DNA of 64,000 bases from an uncultured bacterium (GCA_903847945.1 CAINEY010000049.1:28736-92735), one strand, 5' to 3'. Shown: positions 50,350-59,650, counted from the stretch's first letter. Numbers and translations: made by a program. Notes: generated by a model from the letters alone, not told the origin.

Positions 50350-50831
50350 TCGCTCTTCAGCGTGGTGCGGACATCCTGCACGCTGCCTCCGTCCAACAGG
50401 ATGCCGTCTTCTTTGTATTTATTGAGGATGAAATGTGTGTTGGTCGATAAAACGGAATCCAGGGTTGCTAAACGTTTAGCGACAAACGTAGCCACTTCCT
50501 GCATCGTCTTGCCTTTCACAAACACCGCCAGATCATAGTCTCCAGCCATGAGGTAAACGCTGTCCACGTTTTCCAGGGCACACACGCGATTGGCGATGTC
50601 CTGAAAGCCGAACTCTTTCATCGGAACGACTTTGAGTTCGATCATGGCGTGAACCGGTGCCTGGTCGATCTGGTGTTCATCCAGGATGGTGAGATAGCCC
50701 TTGATCAGGCCTTGTTTTTCGAGAGCCTTGATTTGGGCCTCGATGTCGGCTTCGGTGGTATTGAGCATCACCGCCAATTGAGCGTTGCTTAAACGCGCGT
50801 TGGTTCGTAACAGGCTTAAGAGTTTATTCAT
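50346..50831 (-). CDS. Lrp/AsnC-family regulator (AlaR-like)
   Basis: 161 residues from the ATG at 50831 (GAGGTGA upstream); longer upstream frame is non-coding. HTH (LLRTNARLSNAQLAVMLNTTEADIEAQIKALEKQG as a region), then the RAM ligand domain (MIELKVVPMKEFGFQDIANRV, VYLMAGDYDLAVFVKGKTM). It overlaps the aminotransferase by four bases and likely controls it. Confidence 0.88.
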   Translation of the reverse strand: MNKLLSLLRTNARLSNAQLAVMLNTTEADIEAQIKALEKQGLIKGYLTILDEHQIDQAPVHAMIELKVVPMKEFGFQDIANRVCALENVDSVYLMAGDYDLAVFVKGKTMQEVATFVAKRLATLDSVLSTNTHFILNKYKEDGILLDGGSVQDVRTTLKSE

Positions 50832-50923
50832 GGGGTCACCTCGTGTACCTTCATTATAGCGTGTCAACCTCCTTCTCGTAGCGATGAAATGCGGGTGTCT
50901 GTCAAAAACGAAGACGGATGCTT

Positions 50924-50929
50924 TATAAT
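50924..50929 (+). promoter_or_regulatory. -10 of a second probable leaderless mRNA
   Basis: TATAAT starts 14 bases before the ATG at 50938, putting +1 within about two bases of the start codon. There is no SD. Confidence 0.55.
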
Positions 50930-50937
50930 GGTTGCGT

Positions 50938-52467
50938 ATGCACATCAAAATGACTGAAGCCCGCATGTTGGCTGTCAATATCTCGTCTCGTTTCTCAGCG
51001 TATTTGGTCAACATCGCGATCAGCTTCTTTTTAACACCGTTCATTCGATCGGCCTTAGGTACGGCTACCTATGGGTTTTTGGGCTTAGGGCAGAACTTCG
51101 TTTCATATCTGGATATCTTTACATTCTTAACAGCCGGGACGATCTTTCGCTATGTCATGATCGAACACACTCAGGATAATCCCGAGAAGGTCAATCATTA
51201 CCTGGCCAGTTCGTTTTACGGGACCTTAATCTATGTGGCGATCATGGTGGTTCCGGTCATTTACGGGATCTTCCGCTTAGCGTCGTTTGTGCAGATCGAT
51301 CCGGCAATCGTCGGGGATGTGCAACTCCTTTTCGCACTCTTACTGGTCAATTTCGTGCTCAACACGTTCTTCCTCATCTTTAGAATTGGAACCCAAGTCG
51401 TCAACAAGTACTACCTGATCGCCGTGCGGGATCTGTTGGCGGTGTTTGTGGAAGTCAGTATCCTGCTCTTTCTCTACACCAACTTTGAACCCAAACTGTA
51501 TTACCTGGGGATCTCCATGGTGATCATCTCGACACTGACCCTGATCTTTGATTACGGGATGCTGCGTCGGTTCTTGCCGGGTGTTCGTTTGAAGTGGGTT
51601 TATGTCAAACTGGATTATCTCAAGCAATTGATGAGTTCCGGCTTCTACCACATGGTCAAACAGCTCTCAACGGTATTGCTGGTTGGTTTGGACCTGTGGT
51701 TTGCAAACGTGTTTGTCTCCGATTTGGCCATGGGCCAATTGGCCATTGCCAAGATCCTGCCTAAGACGATGCAGAGTTTCTTGAATCTGGCGACGGGTTC
51801 CTTCAACGTGCTCTTTACGCGGTTGTATGCCCAGAAGCGCATCCAACATTTGGTCACGCAGATCCAGCGCGGAATCAAAGTGCTGGGGACCGTTACGATG
51901 TTGCCGAATGTGATTCTGGTGGTCTATGGTTATCCGTTCTTTAAACTGTGGATCCCCGGTGAAAATGCAATGCTGATCTATCAGTTGTCCGTGCTGACGG
52001 CGCTGGTCTTGGTGGTCAGCGGATTGACGCAACCCTTACACAACGTCTTTATGATGACCAACCGCTTGAAATTCAATGCCTTGGTGCACTTGATCTATGG
52101 GATCGTATCGACGGTTACCGTGTTGATCTTCCTTCAAACCACCGATTACGGGATCTATGCGATTGCGGGGGTGAGTACGATCTATGGGTTACTCTTGCCG
52201 TTTGTCTTTCAGATTCCGTATGCAGCCGTCTGTTTGGATGTACCACGTCGCACGTTCTATCCGGTCATCCTCAAATCCATGCTGGTCTTTGGATTGATGG
52301 TGGGTACCGGTTTTATGATGTCGATCGTGTTGATGCCGACGACCTGGATCCAACTGATCATCGACTGTGCGATCCTGGGTTTTATCAGTGTCGCTATCCT
52401 TACATTCTTCTATTTCACCGCCGATGAACGCCAGATGTTCCTCAACATCTTTAGACGTCACGCATGA
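50938..52467 (+). CDS. Polysaccharide/oligosaccharide flippase (Wzx/MOP-like)
   Basis: 509 residues with about 14 membrane segments. The start MLAVNISSRFSAYLVNIAISFFLTPFI and the middle GFYHMVKQLSTVLLVGLDLWFANVF match the polysaccharide biosynthesis exporter family (flipping lipid-linked saccharides). The ATG at 50938 is used because no SD exists and the -10 lies directly upstream; the ATG at 50950 has no SD either. Ends with an ATGA overlap to the serine hydrolase gene. Substrate unknown; no glycosyltransferases are adjacent. Confidence 0.8.
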   Translation: MHIKMTEARMLAVNISSRFSAYLVNIAISFFLTPFIRSALGTATYGFLGLGQNFVSYLDIFTFLTAGTIFRYVMIEHTQDNPEKVNHYLASSFYGTLIYVAIMVVPVIYGIFRLASFVQIDPAIVGDVQLLFALLLVNFVLNTFFLIFRIGTQVVNKYYLIAVRDLLAVFVEVSILLFLYTNFEPKLYYLGISMVIISTLTLIFDYGMLRRFLPGVRLKWVYVKLDYLKQLMSSGFYHMVKQLSTVLLVGLDLWFANVFVSDLAMGQLAIAKILPKTMQSFLNLATGSFNVLFTRLYAQKRIQHLVTQIQRGIKVLGTVTMLPNVILVVYGYPFFKLWIPGENAMLIYQLSVLTALVLVVSGLTQPLHNVFMMTNRLKFNALVHLIYGIVSTVTVLIFLQTTDYGIYAIAGVSTIYGLLLPFVFQIPYAAVCLDVPRRTFYPVILKSMLVFGLMVGTGFMMSIVLMPTTWIQLIIDCAILGFISVAILTFFYFTADERQMFLNIFRRHA

Positions 52468-53477
52468 TCGATCCGGCACTGCTTGAATCCTTGATTCCGG
52501 ATCAGATTCCGGGTCTTGCCATCGGACTTGTCACCCCAACCTCCATGTCGACTCAAATCGCGGGGTATCGGGCGTTGGTGCCGGATCGTGAACTCTTAAC
52601 AATCGACACGCGTTTTGATTTGGCTTCGCTCACTAAGGTGGTCGTTACGACCACGATCATCCTTCAGCTCATCGATGAAGGCCGTTTATCCTTGGATACG
52701 ACCATTCAATCCATCCTGCCGAACTACATCCACCCCGTCACCACGATCCATGACGTGCTGACGCATCAATCCGGACTCCCGGCGGATGATCCGGCCTATC
52801 GTCAGTGTGCCGATGCGCAAGTTCTTCGTCAATTCACGCTAACCCATCCGCTCAGTGTTCAACCGCGCTCACACGTCATCTACACCGATTTCGGGTTCTT
52901 GATCTTGGGATGGGTCATCGAAGCCTTGGAGGGACCGTTGGATCGTGTCACTCAACGGCGGATCGCACAACCGTTAGGGTGTTCATTAGGTTTCCTGCCT
53001 AAAGACCCCATGAACTGTGCCCCGACGGAAGACAGTCCCACTCGCGGAGTGATCCGTGGCGTTGTCCATGACGGAAAAGCATTTAAAATGAATGGCGTAG
53101 CAGGGAATGCGGGATGTTTTGCGACCCTTGGGGACGTGTGCACCTTCGTTCAAAGCTTCCTGGATGGCCGGCATCGCTTGCTCGGTGCGAACGCTCTGTC
53201 ACTCTTGCGTCAAACTCATACGAAAGGACTCGATCATGAGCGTACGTTAGGGTGGTATCGGCATGATCCGAGCTGTGCTTTTGGACAATTTGTCAGTGAG
53301 GATTGCCTGTTTCATACGGGGTTTACCGGGACGTCGATCACCATTGATTTTGAGCGTCAGATCGGCCTGGTCCTGTTGACAAACCGGGTTCATCCTCATC
53401 GCGACAATGCGAGCATTACGCCGATCCGAAATCTCCTGCATGATCAAGTGTTTTCCAAGTTTCCCGTAAACTTGTGA
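52464..53477 (+). CDS. Beta-lactamase-type serine hydrolase
   Basis: 337 residues. Class C/esterase-type fold: nucleophile motif SLTK (FDLASLTKVVVTT), the second motif Y-T-D in VIYTDFGFLILGW, and a late HTGFTGTS near the KTG position. No signal peptide, so it is probably cytoplasmic and not a periplasmic penicillin target. Such proteins can be esterases or peptidases. Overlaps the flippase by four bases. Confidence 0.84.
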   Translation: MIDPALLESLIPDQIPGLAIGLVTPTSMSTQIAGYRALVPDRELLTIDTRFDLASLTKVVVTTTIILQLIDEGRLSLDTTIQSILPNYIHPVTTIHDVLTHQSGLPADDPAYRQCADAQVLRQFTLTHPLSVQPRSHVIYTDFGFLILGWVIEALEGPLDRVTQRRIAQPLGCSLGFLPKDPMNCAPTEDSPTRGVIRGVVHDGKAFKMNGVAGNAGCFATLGDVCTFVQSFLDGRHRLLGANALSLLRQTHTKGLDHERTLGWYRHDPSCAFGQFVSEDCLFHTGFTGTSITIDFERQIGLVLLTNRVHPHRDNASITPIRNLLHDQVFSKFPVNL

Positions 53478-53538
53478 ACCGCTTTTACAAACTGAACGAC
53501 TTTAACGCTTTAGCACCCACAATTGTGCACAAATCGCA

Positions 53539-53567
53539 TTGTAATGTGTTTTTAGCTGGCGTATATT
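53539..53567 (+). promoter_or_regulatory. Promoter of the methyltransferase-GH3-HD-GYP operon
   Basis: -35 TTGTAA (53539-53544), 17-base spacer, -10 TATATT (53562-53567), 26 bases before the ATG. Confidence 0.7.
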
Positions 53568-53593
53568 ATACTTACGACACCTCGGGGGTACCC

Positions 53594-54151
53594 ATGAATT
53601 GGATTTTTTTAGGTCTCGCAGCGTTTCTAGCTCTGACGCTGTTTGATGTCCATAAATTGAAACCGATTCATCCGCTCTTTAACGGCCTTTTTGCCTTAGG
53701 TGTTGGGATGTTGGTAGTGGCAACGTATGGGATCTTGTCCAGTGAACCGTGGTTTACGATTCCGGCTTCTCCCAGTGCGTGGATCTTTGCAGGTTTGGGC
53801 TTGGGTGAGATGATTTTCGCCCTGTTTTTGGCCCTTCCGTTTTCTGCAACGTACGTGGAACAACCCGATCAGCATCCGGTCATCAGCACCGGGCTTTACG
53901 GGATCTGTCGTCATCCCGGCGTCTGGGGCTTCATTCTTTATTACTTGGCTGCTTCAGTGGCCAGCGGGAACGGTACCTTACTGGTGGCCGGGATCATGTT
54001 TAGCCTGGCGGATGTCGCGCATGTGACCCTGCAGGATCGTCTCTTCTTCCGGCAGACCCTCATCGGGTATGCCGATTACCAAACCCGGGTGCCCTTTCTG
54101 TTCTTTGGATGGAAAGACATCAAACGGGCTTACCTCAAGGAACAATCATGA
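53594..54151 (+). CDS. Isoprenylcysteine methyltransferase-like membrane protein
   Basis: 185 residues from the ATG at 53594 (GGGGGTACCC upstream); the GTG at 53474 has no promoter or SD and its extra frame is not conserved in style. Five membrane helices and the ICMT/PEMT signature STGLYGICRHPGVWGF, with DRLFF and YADYQTRVPFLFF near the end. These bind S-adenosylmethionine and methylate lipid or prenyl substrates in the membrane. The substrate is unknown. The stop overlaps the GH3 gene by four bases. Confidence 0.82.
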   Translation: MNWIFLGLAAFLALTLFDVHKLKPIHPLFNGLFALGVGMLVVATYGILSSEPWFTIPASPSAWIFAGLGLGEMIFALFLALPFSATYVEQPDQHPVISTGLYGICRHPGVWGFILYYLAASVASGNGTLLVAGIMFSLADVAHVTLQDRLFFRQTLIGYADYQTRVPFLFFGWKDIKRAYLKEQS

Positions 54152-55758
54152 ATTTTGATGCCTTGCTCAACGCCAAACGAAAAGATGAAATCTGGCAGAA
54201 ATACTGCGGGTTTTTAGATTTGAGCGTGAGCGAGTTCATGGACATCCAAAACAGTCTTTTGTTGGAACAACTCCAGCTGTTTGAAAACAGTGAACTGGGC
54301 CGTTCTATCTTTAAGAATAAACATCCCAAAACGGTGGCGGAATTCCGCAAGATGATTCCGCTGACCGAGTATGACGATTACGCAGATATTCTGTTGTCCA
54401 AGGAAGTATCGAAACTCCCGGCCAAACCGGTGGTGTGGATCGAAACGACCTGGGAAGGCGGAAGAGCGCCGGTCAAAGTGGCCCCGTATACGGCAGCCAT
54501 GGTTGAGAATTATAAAGAAGCTTGCCTGGCGTGCATCATTTTAGCGTCCTCCAAAGCCAAGGGCGAGTTCGATCTGAAAGTTGGCATGAACTTCCTCAAC
54601 GGGATGGCACCATTACCGTATTTAACCGGACTGCTGCCGGATGTGCTCGAAGGCGAGTACACCGTGAATTACTTCCCGCCCATCAAAGAAGGCTTGGCCA
54701 TGAGTTTTGGTCAACGCAACAAAGAAGGCTTCAAGATGGGACTCAAACAGGGTTTGGATCTCTTCTATGGGCTTTCCAGCGTCATCGTCCGCATGAGCGA
54801 ACAATTCGTGGAAGGCTCCGGTTCCACCAAGACCTCCCTGAGCGGCTTTAAAGTGAGCCAATTGGCGAAGTATGCGGTCGCCAAGATCCGTTCAAAGATC
54901 GATGGGCGTCCGGTCTATCCCAAAGACGTGTTCAACCTCAAAGGTTTTGTGTGCATCGGTACCGATACCTTGCATTTCAAACAAAAGATCGAAGACTACT
55001 GGGGCATCCGTCCCTTGGAAGTGTTCGGCGGAACCGAAGTCACCTGCATCGCGATCGAATCCTGGATCAAGGACGGCTTGGTGCTCTTGCCCAACATGTG
55101 TTTCTATGAGTTCATGCCGATGAGCGAGTTCTACAAGAACCTGGAGAACCCCTCCTACGTTCCCAAGACCTACACCTTGGATGAGATCAAGGAAGACGAG
55201 TACTACGAACTGGTCGTCACCAACTTTAAGGGCGGAGCCTTTGTCCGTTATCGGGTCGGAGACATCTTCAAGTGTGAACCCAACACCAAGAAAACCGACG
55301 GCGTCAAGCTGCCGCATTTCCGCTACATCGATCGCATCGATCCGGTCATTGATTTGGCTGGGTTTACCCGCATCACCGAAGCCACCATTGCGCAAGCCAT
55401 TACGATGTCGCACCTGCACATCACCTCATGGTTTGCCTTAAAGCGCTACGACAGTCAGCATCGTCCCTACATCAACCTCACGATCGAGCTTAATCATCCG
55501 CAGAACGATCCGGGCTTTGATGATGCCGTGCTGATCAAAGAACAGCTCGAAATCTACTTCAAGTACATCGATGGCGATTACGCCAACCTGCATAAGATGC
55601 TGGGGATCGAACCGCTTCAAGTCACGATCATCCCGTACGGAACGATCGACCGTTACCTGAAGACGATCAGTCATCCCTTACAAAAGGTGAATCCGAATCA
55701 TTATGACGTGGTCGAGATCATGAAGTTGGCCTATGGCACTAAAGGGGATCGCGCATGA
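54148..55758 (+). CDS. GH3-family acyl-acid ligase-like protein
   Basis: 536 residues from the ATG at 54148 (AAGGA upstream). Family features: N-terminal helices, motif II EVFGGTEVTC (canonical YGATE-type), motif III FVRYRVGDIF (canonical YRVGD), and a C-terminal cap domain with the catalytic-type Lys in RYLKTISH. Motif I, normally SSGTxxGxxK, reads ETTWEGGRAPVKVAPYT, so the Ser-Gly-Thr loop that holds the AMP phosphate is altered. GH3 enzymes join an acid to an amino acid through an adenylate; this one may have a different or reduced chemistry. It overlaps both neighbours and is co-transcribed with them. Confidence 0.83.
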   Translation: MNFDALLNAKRKDEIWQKYCGFLDLSVSEFMDIQNSLLLEQLQLFENSELGRSIFKNKHPKTVAEFRKMIPLTEYDDYADILLSKEVSKLPAKPVVWIETTWEGGRAPVKVAPYTAAMVENYKEACLACIILASSKAKGEFDLKVGMNFLNGMAPLPYLTGLLPDVLEGEYTVNYFPPIKEGLAMSFGQRNKEGFKMGLKQGLDLFYGLSSVIVRMSEQFVEGSGSTKTSLSGFKVSQLAKYAVAKIRSKIDGRPVYPKDVFNLKGFVCIGTDTLHFKQKIEDYWGIRPLEVFGGTEVTCIAIESWIKDGLVLLPNMCFYEFMPMSEFYKNLENPSYVPKTYTLDEIKEDEYYELVVTNFKGGAFVRYRVGDIFKCEPNTKKTDGVKLPHFRYIDRIDPVIDLAGFTRITEATIAQAITMSHLHITSWFALKRYDSQHRPYINLTIELNHPQNDPGFDDAVLIKEQLEIYFKYIDGDYANLHKMLGIEPLQVTIIPYGTIDRYLKTISHPLQKVNPNHYDVVEIMKLAYGTKGDRA

Positions 55759-58304
55759 ATCAGATCCTGGTGCTGATCTATTGGGGCATCCCCGTACTCT
55801 CCCTGACCTTCTCCTTGGGCATCTTTGTCATTTTGGCCTTGTCCAAGAAAGACAAGATGATCAACGCCTTCATGATGATGATGGCGTCCATGGTGCTGTG
55901 GTCCTTTGCGACCCTCATGATGAAGCTTTCCGTTGAACCGGGATCCTTGTTCTGGAACCGGGTGATGGTGGGCGCACTGATGCTGATCCCGTATACCGGT
56001 TACCTGTTCTTCATGACCTTCGTCCGCATGCGTCGGCGTTTTGCGCTGATGTTCTGGGGCGTGTTGGAAGTTTTGATGCAGATCGTCAATGCGATGGGGT
56101 ACACCACCACCGCCGCCGTGATGAAACAAGTGCCGTACTCACCTTACGTTGAACTTGAGTACACCTTAGGGATCGGCGCTTATGTTTCGTACGTGTTGAT
56201 CTTTGCGTTGTTATTGACCTGTTTGTTCATGGCGCAACGCGAGTATAAGAAATCGCGTTATCTGGGCGGATTAAAGAACGTTATTCTGGCCCTGTTCATC
56301 ATCTTCATTGGGATCGGAGCCAACTTGGTGCCAGTCATCGGGAAATACCCCATCGACTTCTTTGCGGGATCCATCGCCTCCATGTTCATCATGTGGGCCA
56401 TTTACCGCAACCGGGTCTTGGAACTTAAGTTCGTTATCACCAAGGCCGTTGTGTTTACGGTGCTCTTGACAGCCGTAACCGTTGCCTCGATCTTTGCGGT
56501 CAACGGACTTATCGGATTCTTTGAAAACTTGGGCATGGATACCAACATCTTCATCCTGATCGTCACCTTCGTGTCCTTGATCATTTTCCAGCCGATCTTC
56601 AAGTTCATCTACAACATCGTCAATCAGCTCTTCTACAAGGAAGAAAAAGCGCGTGAAGAACGCACCGAAGCCTTTACCCGTCAGATCGCCAACAACCTGA
56701 AACTGTCGTCGGTTGCGGAAGCGCTTATGTCGGCAGTGGCGGATGTCAGCGGCAATTTGCGCAATTACTTGTTCATTTACGATGAAGAATCCAGCTCCTA
56801 CCGCTTCTACATGGCGTCCAAACGCTTAGAGAACCTGAGCTTCGCCATGACGAAACAACACCCCTTTGTGATGTGGTTCGACCAATACGATGAACTGATC
56901 ACCGGGAAACAGCTCGATACGAATCCGTTCTTTAAGACGATGTGGGATGATGATCGCCGCGACTTGAACTCCATCCTCTTCGAAGTGGCCATTCCGCTCA
57001 AAGCGAACGGGAAACTCATCGGGATGGTGCTAATGTGCCACAAAGACACGCATTCCATCAAAGACATGGAACACACCCAACAGATCAATATCCTGGGGAT
57101 GACCGCGTCCTTGGCTATCTCCAACGCCTTGATGTTTGAAAAGGCCCGTGAAGAAGCCACCATCGATAACCTGACACAAACCTTCAATCACCGTTACTTC
57201 ATGGATGAACTGGCTGAAGCCACAGCTAAGACGAAGACGTCATTGACCTTGGCGTTGAGCGGCGTTGACCAGTTCAACATCTACAATGACCTTTACGGTC
57301 ACTACGAAGGCGACCATGCCTTAGCCAAGATTGCCTCCAAGATCAAACAAGTCGTGGGTGATCGCGGAACGGTTTGCCGTTACCAAGGCGACATTTTCGC
57401 CATCATCCTCCCGGATACGGATACGAAGAAGGCCTATGACCTCATCGAAAAGATCCGCGTCGTCATCGAAGGCCTTACGATTGCCTCCGTTGAAGACCCG
57501 TACCGTCACCTGACCCTCTCGACCGGGTTGTGCACCTTCCCGATCCAAGCCAATGACGATAAGATCCTCTTGAAGAATGCCGGCTTGGCCTTGGCGGAAG
57601 CCAAACGCAGTGGTCGTAACCGCACCGTGTTGTACAACTCCACCGTCGCCGAAGATGAAGAAGTCACGGCATTGGATGAGAATCAATTGGCTACGGTGTA
57701 TGCCTTGACCGCCGCTATCGACGCCAAGGACCACATCACCTTCGGTCACTCGCAGCGCGTCGCCCAATACGCCACGGCCATCGCCAGTGCCATGGGTGCT
57801 AAACCCAGCGAAATCGAAACGATCCGTCTGGCTTCGCTCTTGCATGACATCGGAAAGATCGGGATCCCGGAACACGTCTTGACCAAGACGACCCGCCTGA
57901 CCACCGAAGAATACGAAATCATGAAAAAACACGTGGATCTCTCGATCACGATCATCAAACACATGCCGTCCTTCGCCAAGGTTATACCTAGCGTGATCGG
58001 ACATCATGAACGATGGGACGGGAAAGGTTATCCGCGTCACCTGGCCAAGGAAGAGATTCCGTTTGGGGCTCGCTGCATCGCCGTCGCCGACGCCTTTGAC
58101 GCCATTACGTCGGATCGTCACTACAAATCACTCTACGACATCGACATTGCGGTTCAGGAAATCGAACGCAATGCGGGAACCCAATTCGATCCCGACATGG
58201 CCATCACCTTCGCCAAACTCATCCGTGAAGGCAAGGTCCTGATCGAACCCACCCGGTCTACCGTTTACTCCATCGAAAGCTTCCTTGAAAAACCCGTCAA
58301 CTAG
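55755..58304 (+). CDS. Membrane HD-GYP c-di-GMP phosphodiesterase with GAF and degenerate GGDEF
   Basis: 849 residues, ATGA overlap with the GH3 gene. About eight membrane helices (residues 5-290, 7TM-like histidine-kinase sensor style), a GAF-like domain (about 310-460), a GGDEF domain whose site reads YQGDIFAI instead of GGDEF (so probably no cyclase activity) and an intact HD-GYP domain: LLHDIGKIGIP, GHHERWDGKGYP, CIAVADAFDAITSDRHY. It should break down c-di-GMP. The stop codon lies in the loop of the terminator. It is the likely antagonist of the cyclase at 8452. Confidence 0.9.
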   Translation: MNQILVLIYWGIPVLSLTFSLGIFVILALSKKDKMINAFMMMMASMVLWSFATLMMKLSVEPGSLFWNRVMVGALMLIPYTGYLFFMTFVRMRRRFALMFWGVLEVLMQIVNAMGYTTTAAVMKQVPYSPYVELEYTLGIGAYVSYVLIFALLLTCLFMAQREYKKSRYLGGLKNVILALFIIFIGIGANLVPVIGKYPIDFFAGSIASMFIMWAIYRNRVLELKFVITKAVVFTVLLTAVTVASIFAVNGLIGFFENLGMDTNIFILIVTFVSLIIFQPIFKFIYNIVNQLFYKEEKAREERTEAFTRQIANNLKLSSVAEALMSAVADVSGNLRNYLFIYDEESSSYRFYMASKRLENLSFAMTKQHPFVMWFDQYDELITGKQLDTNPFFKTMWDDDRRDLNSILFEVAIPLKANGKLIGMVLMCHKDTHSIKDMEHTQQINILGMTASLAISNALMFEKAREEATIDNLTQTFNHRYFMDELAEATAKTKTSLTLALSGVDQFNIYNDLYGHYEGDHALAKIASKIKQVVGDRGTVCRYQGDIFAIILPDTDTKKAYDLIEKIRVVIEGLTIASVEDPYRHLTLSTGLCTFPIQANDDKILLKNAGLALAEAKRSGRNRTVLYNSTVAEDEEVTALDENQLATVYALTAAIDAKDHITFGHSQRVAQYATAIASAMGAKPSEIETIRLASLLHDIGKIGIPEHVLTKTTRLTTEEYEIMKKHVDLSITIIKHMPSFAKVIPSVIGHHERWDGKGYPRHLAKEEIPFGARCIAVADAFDAITSDRHYKSLYDIDIAVQEIERNAGTQFDPDMAITFAKLIREGKVLIEPTRSTVYSIESFLEKPVN

Positions 58305-58318
58305 GCGGGTTTTCTTTT
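58289..58318 (+). terminator. Terminator of the GH3/HD-GYP operon
   Basis: Stem AAAACCCG / CGGGTTTT with CTTTTT behind. The loop holds the TAG stop of the HD-GYP gene. Confidence 0.85.
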
Positions 58319-58354
58319 TAACGCGCTATAATGAGGGTGAAAGAAGGTGACGTT

Positions 58355-59650
58355 ATGGCGCTGGTCAGTGCTCTTTTCGTCCCTCATCCGCCCATCATCC
58401 TTCCCGAAGTCGGTCACGGGGAAGAACGGGCGATCCAAGCCACCATCACGGCCTATCAAAATGCCGCAGACCACGTTCGACGCAGCCGACCGGACACGTT
58501 GGTTGTCCTCTCCCCGCATGCGCCGTTTCATCCTCAAGCCTTTACGGTCAGTATCGCCGCCCAGGAATCCGGTCATTTGGGCCGTTTCGGTGCGCCACAG
58601 GTTCAAATCGACGTCGAAACCGATCGGGAACTGATCGACAGTTTGGCCCGTTCCGGTTCACCACTACGACTGACCACCCAAGCCGGTCCCTTGGATCACG
58701 GTACGCTGATCCCGTTGCGGTTTCTGTTTACCGAGTCCATTCATCCGCAAATCGTCCGCATTGGACTCTCCGGCAACTCCCGGGAAGCTCATGAAGCGCT
58801 TGGTGCGCACCTCGTGGCCGCAGCTGAACAACTTCAGCGCCGCATCGCCATCATCGCCAGCGGCGATCTGTCTCATCGCTTAAAACCCGATGGACCTTAC
58901 GGGTATGACCCTTCCGGTCCACGTTTCGATACGCAGTTCATCCACGCTCTTCAACACAATGATTTCGGAGCCATCGCCCGTATGGATCCGGAGTTGTGTG
59001 AGGAAGCCGGGGAATGCGGTTACCGCAGTGCCCTGATTCTGGGCGGTGCCTTATCGAAAGTCCCCATGACATGCCAAGTCCTTTCCTATGAAGGACCCTT
59101 TGGGGTGGGGTATGCGGTGGCCCTCTTTAAGCCGGGGGATCCCTTGGTTCAATGGGCCAAAGCTGTGATCACCAGTCACGTCAACGGAACAACGTTGGAT
59201 GAGAACTTGGGAAAGCATCCCGATCAGCGTCATCATCGGGCGGCGGTCTTTGTCTCCCTGCATCGCCAACACCAGTTGCGCGGCTGCATCGGCACCCTCG
59301 CACCGACCCAACCCAACCTCACTGAAGAAATCCGTCACAATGCCATCAGTGCGTGTAGCCATGATCCGCGGTTCTATCCGGTCATTGCGGAAGAACTGGA
59401 GGATCTGGAGGTGGGGGTCGATGTCTTAAGTGCACCGCATCCCATTCGTTCGATCGATGAACTTGATGTGAAGCGGTATGGGGTCATTGTCTCTTCCGGA
59501 AGCCGACGAGGTGTTCTCTTGCCGGATATTGACGGGGTTGAGACCGTGCTCGATCAAGTTTCGATTGCCTGTCGAAAAGCCGGGATCGATCCGGATGAAC
59601 CCTATGCGATGGAACGCTTTGAAGTGGTGCGTCACCATGACCCGGTGTGA
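58355..59650 (+). CDS. AmmeMemoRadiSam A/B fusion: MEMO1-like plus AMMECR1
   Basis: 431 residues from the ATG at 58355 (AAGGTGA upstream). Residues 1-255 are MEMO/class III extradiol-dioxygenase-like: FVPHPPIILPEVGHGEE, SPHAPFHPQ, DHGTLIPLRF, ASGDLSHRL. Residues about 265-431 are AMMECR1: FVSLHRQHQLRGCIGTLAPT, HNAISACSHDPRF, and LLPDIDGVETVLDQVSIACRKAGI. The two parts are separate genes in many genomes. They belong with the radical SAM protein encoded behind. A TATAAT lies about 58327. Confidence 0.92.
   Translation: MALVSALFVPHPPIILPEVGHGEERAIQATITAYQNAADHVRRSRPDTLVVLSPHAPFHPQAFTVSIAAQESGHLGRFGAPQVQIDVETDRELIDSLARSGSPLRLTTQAGPLDHGTLIPLRFLFTESIHPQIVRIGLSGNSREAHEALGAHLVAAAEQLQRRIAIIASGDLSHRLKPDGPYGYDPSGPRFDTQFIHALQHNDFGAIARMDPELCEEAGECGYRSALILGGALSKVPMTCQVLSYEGPFGVGYAVALFKPGDPLVQWAKAVITSHVNGTTLDENLGKHPDQRHHRAAVFVSLHRQHQLRGCIGTLAPTQPNLTEEIRHNAISACSHDPRFYPVIAEELEDLEVGVDVLSAPHPIRSIDELDVKRYGVIVSSGSRRGVLLPDIDGVETVLDQVSIACRKAGIDPDEPYAMERFEVVRHHDPV

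Noticed and set aside
50853-50867. TTGACA plus TATAAT on the minus strand upstream of the Lrp-type gene as a promoter pair
   Set aside because: The hexamers are only three bases apart, so they cannot be -35 and -10 of one promoter; only TATAAT is useable.
57321-58121. 266-codon open frame on the minus strand opposite the HD-GYP gene
   Set aside because: It lies fully inside a gene with clear motifs, has no SD and reads as low-complexity H/D/R-rich translation, the usual mirror of a GC-balanced coding strand.
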